Both the position numbers and the translations under genes were made by a program. From Chiridota heheva (taxonomy: Eukaryota; Echinodermata; Holothuroidea; Apodida; Chiridotidae): a stretch of DNA of 64,000 bases. Shown here one piece after another: positions 20,501-32,500 of this stretch. The stretch's first letter is position 1. The number at the start of each line of letters is the position of its first letter. The notes below the pieces were generated by a model. It had not been told where the DNA came from. It did not search any database and was given only the letters and a program-made list of their open reading frames with translations. The stretch is taken from contig JAIGNY010000099.1 of NCBI GenBank assembly GCA_020152595.1, positions 2,017,126 to 2,081,125 of the forward strand. Direction: 5' to 3'.

Positions 20501-23500
20501 CAGTTAGAATTGTCATTAGGCAGGGTGGATTAGTGAAGCAGCACAAATGAAGACAAAGAAAATATTCATGAGTGATTATTCTACTTATTTCTTTGTCGAT
20601 TATTGGCTAAGATTTTGAAAGTATAATTCAAAGTCATTATTGAATAGTTAGGAAACACACCCATAGTTGTCCGATGCTTACAGCTTTAAAATAAAAAATT
20701 GGGCCAAAAGGTTAGTCCCAAGTGTCCTTTCATTAACATTTTTGAATTTGGGGTATTTTACGGTACAAAACATTTCAAGCTAGTTAGGAAACACACCCAT
20801 AGTTGTCCAATGCTTACAGCTTCAGGTAAAAAATCTGGCCAAAAGGTTAGTCTTAAGTTTCCTTTCATTTACATTTTTGATTTTGGGGTATTTTACGGTA
20901 CAAAACATTTCAAGCTACACAGTATAACCAATAATGCCATACATAACTTAATGTTTCATTGATACAGTTATACAAAACATTCTACAGTTATGTGCACTAG
21001 CTGTTTGTTTTGCTGTGCTATGACTGTACATACTTGCTGAGTGTAGGATGCATCACATTGATGACTTGAAAAAAACATCTAACCACAACCAATTTGTATG
21101 CATGGTCGGCAGAGGCTATCCAAAGTGAATCAAGTTCTAAGCTTCTAGTTACTACAATTTGTGTTTTACAACGAGCATACACAATTTGCAGAACAAACAC
21201 TTGTGACTTATATTTTTGAAAGTGATATATCTATTTCATTTTCTTACACTTATGAATAACTAGAACGTAAATACCGTCATGGTTTGCATGCCCATGCAAA
21301 TTGACACCCATATTATATGACCCGGCCAATTATAAAAATGGCATCTCACACTTGGTATATACCAAATGGTATATATTCTATCATATGTCCCACATGGCCC
21401 CCATCCATGTCCCACATGACCCCCATCCGTCCCACATGGCCCCCATCCATGTCCCACATGGCATCCATCCATGTCCCTCATGGCATCCATCCATGTCCCA
21501 CATGGCATCCATCCATGTTCCACATGGCATCCATCCATGTCGCACATGGCATCCATCCATATGTCCATATGCAGTCACATCATGTCACACTCCTTGACTG
21601 AGCATACTAAATAAAAAAATCTAGTCAGTTCATATACTGTAGCAACTTTATGCAAATGACCACAATAATAAAGGTGGAGTTTAATAATCATGCCTTATAC
21701 AACCCTTGGTGCCCAAATATTTCAAAGAATTTCAAGGATTTTAAGTCTCCAGTGCTACAAGAGAGACGCTTAAGGATCTCTGAAGAATATTGGAAAATTA
21801 TATCATTTTACAGTTATCTTCTATGGAAATATTAAATGTTTTATAAACTTTTTAAGGAAACTAGTTTTCAATCTGTCTTAAGTGTCTCTGAAAAACTTTA
21901 ACATTTTGTAAGGAAATTCTAACCTTCCATAAGAAAATCTGAAGAAACTTCAAGTTGTTCTGAGGAACTCTGAAGAAACTTAAACATTTTCTGAGGAATT
22001 CTCAAAAAAACTAACATTTCTGAGGAAATCTCAGGAAAACTGTGGACGGCTGGATGGACGAAATCGCCATTACATAGGTTTGCATTATGCTTCGCATGCT
22101 TACCAAAAAAGAAATAAAAAAGAAATAACTAACCTGTTTGTTCAGAAGCTTTCCAAGAAAAAAAAGATGTAATCAATTGTTTAGTATATCAAACTTCTAT
22201 TATATAACAAATTTATGTTTCATAAAAGGTTTTTGAATGCTACCTAACCTATCTTCACTTTGACAACATGCAAACCTCATTTGATTCTTAAATAATTTTG
22301 TCTATAATATGATATACTTTTATTAATGAAAGAAGAGCCAGACCAATGGCCTAGAGAATCAAATAAATGAACTGAGCTGAACATTATAGACAATCATACG
22401 AGATCACTCTCCCCCTACCCCTAATCATTCCCCAAGCACCAGATAAGGTCATAAAAAGATATCACGAAAAGAGTCAACATCCATTGCAGCCTCAATATTA
22501 ATTTAAAAACTGTTAAGATCTCTTGTATGTGTAGCATTTTGTTCAGAGATGGCAGAACACAGGGATGGCGGATCACAAGGATGGCGGATCACAGGGATGG
22601 TGGATCACAGGGATGGCGGATCACAGGGATGGTGGATCGCAGGCTTGACATAGACTTGGGCGGGGACAGGATGTGCCCTTACAAAAGGTACATACAAACT
22701 ATTTTGTAAGTAAATAAAAACTCTATTCACATGAAGGAAAGTGGAACACTTGTTAAGCACCTTTCTTAAGGGACTAATTGTTTATAGTTTAGAACTACCC
22801 ATGCAGGCATTTAGCGCTTTACTGGAGCTAAAAGACACTTTTTCCGTTTGAGATCCCCAATGAAAATCTTACATAAAGAAAGTACCCTTACTGGATTTTT
22901 GCTCCCCCATTTTCTTTTCCTTTGCCCTTGATTCTTTCTGGTACCCCTAATTTTGTACCAGTCTTGCTGCCTGAAGTCTGGGAAATTGTTCCATCTGAAT
23001 TCTATGCATATTCATTACACTAACTGTAGTTTTGTGTGGCTAAAATGATGAAAACATTCATTTAGAAAATAAAAATAAAGATAACAAATACAATTCTGAA
23101 ACAAAGTGTAGCTGTAGCTAATGCAGAGATGAAGTAACAAACGGGTGGGTGGGCAGTTAGTAATGTCATCTACCATGTTTAACACATTGAGTCTCACTAG
23201 GTTTTAGTGTGTAATTCCCGTAGGGACCCAGAAATTTTTCTCAAATTTAACTTTACTCCACTTAGCTTTTTATCTGCTTTGTGTATGTCGAAGTTGATCC
23301 AAAAATCACCATTATTTATAGTCAATTCCTCTTTATCACTGTCAAAATAACTCTCGCTATCATTGTTTATATCAAAATCTACGAAATCTAGCTCCAAATC
23401 AGACTCATCGTCACTATCTAATGGAGGAGATGGCCAACTAGTAACGCCATTTTGTGTGTACATTGCCTATATAAATCTCCACTCCGCGTCGTTCATAAAA

Positions 23501-26500
23501 TTTTGTCCTGTTTGACCCTTTTCTTACAAAAACAGGAAGTATGACCTACGCTTGAAAATAGGTAGACAAAATGTTTATTTACATTAATTTTACAAAACAA
23601 AAAGGAAGTACCCCACCAATTTGAATAAATTCCATGTAATTGATGCTATGATATCCGTCACGTATACATGAAAGGGAAACAAAATATGGATCCGTATACG
23701 TGATACTGGGACTCAATGTGTACAATGTGGCGGTGTACATTTTATTCCAATACGAACACTGAATGACCTATCGGTACAAGTGAACATTGGATCATTGTAT
23801 TTCACCAATAACATTAGTTGCTCTGCTCCTTAAAGTTTCAAACAGTCAGACCCGACCTGATACATAACCAGGTCGGGTCAGATTTTTCCTCTTTATTTTC
23901 TTTATTCTGAAAACCTTAAGTTGTTGTAGAAGTTGGTGCTGAGTATCATATTAGCAATGGATGAAGTCCTTATTGTGTGGTTATTTTAATTAAGATAAAG
24001 TGGTCTCACTATTTACTACAGTAAGTTTGTGGTTAAGATTTGCTGGAACAAATTTTTAAGGAGAAGGACACGTCATGAAAGAACACAAATTGAAATCTAT
24101 TGCCCTCCATGTTAGAACCTGGCCTTAAACAAATCACTATTATTATTTTTCCATTTGTAGCTAATGCCTTTATATGAACAGACTGCCTATATATGAAGAG
24201 ACTGCCATTATATGAAGAGACTGCCTAGATATGAACAGACTGCTCTATATATGAACAGACTGCCTATATATGAACAGACTGCCTATATATGAACAGACTG
24301 CCTATATATGAACAGACTGCCTATATATGAACAGACTGCCCATATTTAAACAGACTGCCTATATATGAAGAGACTGCCTATATATGAAGAGACTGCTTAT
24401 ATATGAACAGACTGCCTATATATGAACAGACTACCTTTATATGAAGAGACTGCCTATATATGAACAGACTGCCTATATATGAACAGACTTCCTCCAGTTG
24501 TTCCTTTAAAACTCTTTGTGGGTACAAATGCCAAATGTCATGTTGGGTTCAAGATGTTGCTTCTGATATTTAATGACTATAGTTATATGCACAATCACAA
24601 CAACATCACCAAACCACCACACATCCATGGTTTCCACACAATCTATCATATGAATTAGTATATTAGTTCATGTGTTGTTGTACATCCACAGCGGGGCACT
24701 GCATTAGCAAGTGTAGAAATGCAAAACTTCTTACCTGCACTACCCCCTCTAAATCGCCGAGCACTCCCAGATCTGCTGCCACCACCACTGCTGGCTCGCT
24801 AAAAAGCATTCATTAAAAAAAAAAGAGAATTATTATTATTTTTCATTTTTTCTTAAATACCTATCACTGTGCAATATTTAATAACAAGTGATGGAAGACT
24901 GAAAATACAAAATCTTACCTTTTCAAAATAAAGACCAAAAATACAAATCATGAAAAATCTAAATTACAATTAGAATTATTCTATTAAAAAGAACTAATTC
25001 TCATCCTTTTTCACATTTCTTTACTCCACACTGACATTTCCACATTGGGATTCTCCCTGAAATAGAATTAGAGTAGGGGAAAATAAAGGAACCTCTGTAG
25101 CTCAAACCTCTGTTTATCATTCAGATATGAACCTGACTAACAACAATATCCCTGAACATGAAACAAGCAGACATGAAGTTAGGCTGTGAAAGACTGTATT
25201 TTGATCATGATTATGTATGTGGCCTAGGCCACAAGGCCTAACCTTCCATGTGTAATTACCACTGTTTGTTGCACTGGTTTCACCTTCTGACTCTTAAAAG
25301 AAAAAAATCTTGAAAAAAATATCCACACAATCTGTGGAGTTGGTTCTGGTCCTACGATAGCTACCAAAATGTTGATATGTGCTGAACAAAGAATGAGCGA
25401 AGAATATAAATGCAAATATTTGAAAAAATTGGTCACAAATTTAAGTTCTTTGTTCAGACAAGCTTAAAAAAAAAATAGAAATAAAATTTCAGAAAATATA
25501 TTTGCCTCTTTGTTTTTAGTTGTTCTGATAGAATCTTTAACACAGTGTGCACAGACCACACATAAATAATGGGTAGCTGTTTGCAGATATCATACAATTC
25601 CTTTTGAGTAATGCTTGGTTGGTTTGTTGATGGGTAATGACATTGTCATAACCAGTGCATTTCATCTCACTAATTTACTAACTTGAGTATTTTGTGTAGT
25701 CCAGTTTCAACAGGTGAATTTCTTAACAAGTGGAAAAATATATTAAAACTTTCCTGGTTTTTCATTCTTTTTAGTTGTTTTTCAAGCTAGTACGGAAATT
25801 GTATAAAAAGATTTATGCTTTGGCATCGTGTTTATATACGCATTTAATGCACTGGACAAAGGACTTTGGCTGAAGTGGAATTTCAAACACTCTGCCTCCA
25901 CATTGATCTTTAAGTAATAAAACACATTACTTTGATCTATCTTTGTCAAAATAGAGTATAAAATACAGCACAATGCATTAAGAGAACGTGGCGAGTATAG
26001 GATCAACGTACCTGTTCTCTGAGCTCTTTGGCCTTCTCAGCTTTCTTCAGCTTTGTAGCGTACTCCTGAGCATCTTTCAAACCCAAGTCGGAGCAAAGCC
26101 TCACAAGGAACTTCAGACCTGAAGAGAATCGAAAGAAAGGTGGGTGTTTACAGTTGCAACAAAATGACATGAGAAAAAGAGAGGTAAACCATACATATAC
26201 AACATATAAAGCTACATTAGAGATGTAAACCCCTACATATGCAACATATAAAGCTATATTAGAGATGTAAACCCTACATATACAACATATAAAGCTACAT
26301 TAAAGATGTAAACCCTACACATACACATATAAAGCTAAATTAGAGATGTAAACCCTACATATACAACATATAAAGCTACATTAGAGATGTAAACCCTACA
26401 TATACAACATATAAAGCTACATTAGAATGTAAACCCTACATATACACATATAAAGCTACATTAGAGATGTAAACCCTACATATACAACATATAAAGCTAC

Positions 26501-29500
26501 ATTAGAGATGTAAACCCTACATATACAACATATAAAGCTACATTAGAGATGTAAACCCTACATATACAACATATAAAGCTACATTAAAGATGTAAACCCT
26601 ACATATACAACATATAAAGCTACATTAGAGATGTAAACACTACATATACAACATATAAAGCTGCAAGGAAAGTTTCAAGGGAACAATAGGTTTTTTTTTC
26701 CTTGTCTTTCAGGCCAAATAGTAGTAAGTTAGAAATTGCAGCCAATTAATTGATAGTCCATGTGTGAATCACTCGTTGCTACATCATTAGGATATTATTT
26801 GAAGAAAAAAATATGGAGTTTTAGTCTGTTAGTTAGGTTTGCTCTTTTATGAATCATTCTATTATTGCCACAGAGGAAACATGAGGAACATGAAACACTT
26901 GGTAGTAATTTCTATTAATGGGCCTACAGATATTTATTTTCTATTTTCATTTTGTTGATGGCCATGTGTGGATACCAGATTCTACTATCTCTAAACCTAT
27001 ATTTGATGTATGCTCTCATCACCACTGTAAGGTTGCACAGTGCAAACTTTGTTCTCCTTACTATTTTGACTTTTTACTGCCATGACAAAAAATCTTTACT
27101 TGAGATAATTAAACAAGAAAAATGGCATAAACATGCACAAAGAAAATTTGTATTGTATTTGACATATTACCCCCTCCCCACCACCCCGAAGATGAGCGGA
27201 ATTAGCACAAAATTGGACCTTGAGTCAAACAAATTGCACATTTGTTTTATTGTTGATTATTGTTTATTAGGTAGTTCTTGATGACATCCAAAATAGGACA
27301 GTTTTCAACCCAGAAGTTACCCACTTTGCATAATTTCAAAATGGCCGCCATTTTTTAATTTTGAGGTCAATTATCTCTTAAACTATTCGTTTTCAGCCCA
27401 GCAAGTATATTATAGGTGAATAGAAACATGACCCAGTGAATCTAATAAACATATTTATAAACCCAGATGACCTCTATGAATAGCTAGGTCAAAGGTCAAG
27501 TTATCAAAAATACAGCAAATGACATTTTTTACCAAAATGCATTATTACATGACAAATCATAATGTATCAACAAAATATAAACTCATCATGATGAAAATCT
27601 GTTGCAATGGATTTTCAGTCCAAAATCCTCAAAGCCTACAAGGTTGAACAAAAACATCACTTCAAATCACTCAACAATAAACAAACAAAAGCTTCACTGT
27701 TAAACACCAACCTATTTGCAAATTATTACTTCAAGCCAGACGCATTGGTCACAGGGGAATACTTTTGTCCTTGTCTTGAGTATGAAAGTCAGTGCAGCTG
27801 CAGTGAAATTTGTTTACTATTAATGTCAGATTATGACCATGGAAAGTAAGGTGAAGTGTGTGGAAATCCCTGGTGTAATTGCTAATTGCTTGTGCTGGAT
27901 TGTGGTTTCCATTGTGAGCAATATAGACCCCAACAGATTTACCCCGCTAAGCGTAGTGGGGATATTTACGAGAGTTACACTTACCTTCCATGCTATTAAT
28001 ATGCAATCTGGTCCAATGACCTGATTCTAATGCACTTCTAACCAACCTTAAAAACATAGTTACCAGCCCAGCCCTGACCTCCATAATACCTCTAATATCC
28101 CTCACTTAACATTCCACCGAGGCCTGACTGAGAGGGGAGGCAGGCCGGGACTCATGGAAGGTAAGTATAACTCTCGTAAATATCCCCGCTACGCTTAGCG
28201 GGGTAAATTTATTTCAAGTTATACCTTACCTTCAATGCTATATATATGCAATCAGATTGCAACTGAGGATCGAAAGGAAGGGAGTTCAGGTCAAAGCCCA
28301 ATTTTCTAAAGGCTGGTCCCCAATACTCGCACTTGTTTTATCCTACTTAAAGGACTAGATTCCTTATCCTCTTCAGGATGACAAACCTCTGAATAGGAAC
28401 TACTATAAAATAGTAAACCACTTCTAGTCATAACAAAGGAATAGGAAACAACCTGTTAGTAATAACTGAGGCAAGGCGTCGACAGAACATAGGTTAGTCA
28501 CCTGAACACGCATGTCAACAGAATCTGTTAGTGAACAGAGTCAAACTGTAAACAACGCCCAATACATCATGGCGAAAACTTACAAGGTTCACCAGAGGAC
28601 CTGGGGCGGTTGAGTTAAACATAAGGGGTCCATAAAGTTAAACTAAACAGAAACTGCCAGAACAGCGGCAGAATTTTGTTAGTAAAAAATAAAGGAAATG
28701 GAAAGTACCTAAGCCGGGCAAAATTTTGTTAGTAAAAAATACAAACTAACAATTGGCTAAACAACGGCAAAGTTTCGTTAGTACAAGTAATCAAAGTAAA
28801 AAGTGCCTGAACAACAGCAACAAATTTCCCTTAGTAAAACAAACGAATCAAACATGCCAAAACAGCAGCCGAAATTCATTACTAAACGACTAAGACGTAA
28901 TAAATTAACGGAAGATTTGTAACTGAAAAGAGAGAACATGAATAGGAAATACAAGAATATTTACCTCAAGAAAGGGACAGTCCTCTTCTGGAAAAAACGG
29001 CCCTTGCAACCATGCCTCGGGAGTCTGGTATATCCTTCAGATATGCAGAGACGAATGTGACTGGTGTGTTCCATACAGCATGGTGAAGAATCTCGCTGAG
29101 GGGAACCCCACCAAAAAACACAATTGATATAGCTATGCCTCGCACCTGATGTGCCGTAACCGATTGTTGCGCGAACAAGACAGATTTATTGTACGTGATT
29201 GCCTGAACAATCCATAGCGAAATCGTATCACATGAAACGGCGCGATGCGGATTTTGCAAAGACACAAATAAGGCATTTATGTTGTTCCGTAAGAATTGAG
29301 TACGTTTAATATAGTGTTTGAGACATTGAACCCCCCACCAGGCCCTGTCCTCTGATGTGTCAGAAAACATAGAGAGCGACGGAAGGTATATCAATTCCGG
29401 TAGAAACTCTAAGTTTGATTCTTGGCCAAGAAAGCTGGGTTGGGCACGAGCCATACGCCCCCAGATTCAAAACAAATATGGCCTTCTTTGAGCAAAAGCG

Positions 29501-32500
29501 CGTGAATGGCACCTCTGCATCTGGCAGAAGCCGCAGAGAGTAGGAAAACTGTTTTGATCGTTAGTTCTTTAAGTGGACACTCAAACAGCGGCTCAAACGG
29601 AGCCCGTGCTAGCGTCTCGAGAACCACTTGCATGTCCCATGGGGGAGCAAGGTTCCGAACTAAAGGTCTTTGTAACAACACTCCTTTAAGTAGTCTTTCC
29701 AGAGGCCGCGCGTTGGTGATGATCGCACCATCTGGAAAGCCCTGGTGGAAAGCTGCTATGGCTGTCCGAAACCCCTTGACTGTAATGATGGATTTATTCC
29801 GATTAAAGTGATCCAACAAAAAATTCCGCAACGTCACCGACAGTCGCCATATGCAGAGAAACCGATCTATTCTGGCACCAGTCTCCGAACATTCCAAGTC
29901 TGGAAGAATACATCCCCAAAGTGGAAGGTCTCCAACTTTGGGCTGCCACTTGGGCAGCTTCTTCCAAAAGGCCTTGTGATACAAGGGATTCCCAGATAGA
30001 AGCCATACAGTCAAATGCGATACTCTTGGATTGTGGTGCAGTTTGCCGGAGCCCAGGATTGAGACCAAGTCGTCCATGACCGGAAGCTTGTACAGGAAAC
30101 CTGCGGTAAGATTGAGCAGCTGAGGGAACCACAGTTGGCTGGGCCAATTGGGAGCTACCTAAGCAACATATAACACTGCTCGTACATCACCTTGCCCAGT
30201 ACTCTCAGTACCAACTCGAACTGTGAAAAGACATAACCCACTAAGTGGATCCACCTGATCGTGAATGCGTGGACTCTCCAGACTCTCGGGTTGGTGGTCA
30301 GAGCGCAAAAAGTTGGTAGCTTATGGTTGTCCACGGACGCGAACAGATCTACGTTTGGAAGACCGAAGGTCAACCAGATTGCATATGCCACCTGTGGAAG
30401 GAGCGTCCATTCTGTGGGGGCTCCTTGGAGGTGAGATAATAGATCGGCGATCGTGTTCTCCTTGCCTGGCAGGTGGAGGCTGACCTTGTTTGTCATCCAC
30501 CAAGACAGAAGGGACTTGCCAAGGATCCAGTCTCCTGGATCTCGTGCCTCCCTGCCTTTTGGTATACGCCACTACCGTGGTGTTGTCGGTACATATGGGA
30601 ACAGTGTATAAAACAGTAATGTGGAAATTTGACCAAATATTACTGATTGATCAACTTTGCCCAAAATATGTGGAAAGGTTGAGGGAAGCTGATATGAGGG
30701 GAAGGGAATGATGAAAGGGTATGGAATGATGGAAAGAGATATAAAGGGAGGGAAATAATAGACAGGGACATAAAGGGAGGGGAATGATGGAAAGGGGAGG
30801 GAGAATGATGGAAAGGGGATATGAGGGGAGGGAATGATGGAAAGTGATATGAAGGGGGGAATGATGGAAAGTGATATGAAGGAGGGGAATGATGGAAAGG
30901 GATATGAAGGGATGGAATATGAAGGGAGGGAATGATGGAAAGGGATATAAAAGGAGGGAAGTGATGGAAAGGGATATGGAGGGGAATAATGGAATGGGAA
31001 GGGGAAATGATGAAATGGGGATATGAGGGGAGGGGAATGATGTAAAGGGATAAGAAGGGAGAGGAATGTTCCATACCTATGGTCTAAGTTTAGTTCCAAC
31101 AAATTGATGTGCTGTCCACACCAAATTCCCGTCAAAAATCCCGTGACTTAGGACCACGCTAAATGCACTCCCTACACCGTCAAAGACGCGTCTGTCATCA
31201 CTGACACTGAAGGTCTGTCTGGCGGGTGGGAAAACAGCTCCCTGTGACAGGTGTGAGTGGATGAGAATACTGAGGTCCCTCCTGGATGGGACGAAATGAT
31301 CCAGTAGTTGAAATTATAGATCCTGCATGTTAAACCTGTACACTGGGACTACATCTACCAGACTGGCTAGGTATCCTAAGAATGCCAGCCATGCTCTCGC
31401 CTGCGACGCCGGTTGTGAGAGAAGGACGTCGGCTTCCGCCTTCACGGCTAGGATACATTCCTCTGTCGGCCAAATACAACCTTGTGTAAAATCCAGGACT
31501 GCTCCCAGAAAAATGGGAGTCTGGGAAGGAACTAGACTGGACTTGGCGAGGTTGATAACCCACCATAAGTCCTGAGCCACTCTTATGACTACGTTTGTGT
31601 GTTCTGAGACGGTGGCTGCATCTTCTGCGACGATAAGCCAGTCGTCTAGATACATAAAGGTTCTGATGCTTTGCTTTCATAGAAAGGCCGCTAGAACCCT
31701 TGTAATCGGGGTGAAGACCCTGGGGGCAGTCGATAGCCCGAAGGGTAATGCCTTGAACATGTACATGGCTCTCTCGAATTGGAACGACAGGAAATGCAAC
31801 GAGCTGAAAAAAAGTGAGGGATATTAGAGGTATTATGGAGGTCATGAGCTGGGCTGGTAAATATGTTTTTAAGGTCCACTAGAAGTGCGTTAGAATTAGG
31901 TCATTGGACCTGATTGCATATTAATAGCATGGAAGGTAAGGTATAACTTGAAATAAATTTTAGATTTTGTCGGTGCTTAAGACACAAAATATACTGCGAG
32001 GTGAAGACTTAATGTGATTTTGTTTGTTTGATAAAATCATGTCAAAGAGTATTTTCCAAAGTATTGTGCTACTTATGTCATAAGTAAATGTCTCCCTCTA
32101 TCATCTACAAAGTTTCACCAAGTACCCCACAACATTTTGGTGATTCGCAGTATATCACACAGATTGGTATACCGTCATAATGTTGTCACCATCAAGAGGC
32201 ATGTTGGAGAAATTCTGAACAAGTGCTATTTCTCCCACTAAGACATCTAACATGGATGAGTGATTTCAATCACAAAAGTGCCCTGTGTATTCAGCACTGG
32301 ATTTCTGTAAACTTATACACTAATAATCTTGGGCTACTTGGTGTCGGGTGCGAGTAGGCCTAAAAAGAAACTTTTCAGCATTAGCACAGGATTATAAAAG
32401 CAGCTGCATCCTTGATTAGGTCTGAAATTGATGCTGTAAAGGGGAATCGTGACACATACCCTGACGACAGCTCCCTGGGTGATAAAGACAAACATGAGGA

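Larger units (their letters stand above)
27937..31960 (-). mobile_element. degraded DIRS-type tyrosine-recombinase retrotransposon, about 4.0 kb
   Basis: On the minus strand the element reads 5' inverted repeat (31960-31813), reverse transcriptase, RNase H, tyrosine recombinase, internal complementary region, 3' inverted repeat (28107-27937). This order and the split inverted ends define DIRS elements. RT shows LPFGLS and YLDDWL; RNase H shows TVVAYTKRQGG, HLPGKEN and NVDLFAS; the recombinase shows an H-x-x-R box and a C-terminal tyrosine. Gag and the first RT motifs are missing, frameshifts break every domain, and a purine-rich minisatellite sits between RT and RNase H, so the copy is dead. 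No target duplication is visible, as expected for recombinase-mediated insertion. Confidence 0.92.

Noticed and set aside
21260..21601. Met/His/Pro-rich frames on both strands
   Set aside because: They come from the 22-bp minisatellite, open simultaneously in several frames.
30572..31135. 187-codon Pro/Ser/His-rich minus-strand frame
   Set aside because: It reads the purine-rich minisatellite inside the dead DIRS element.
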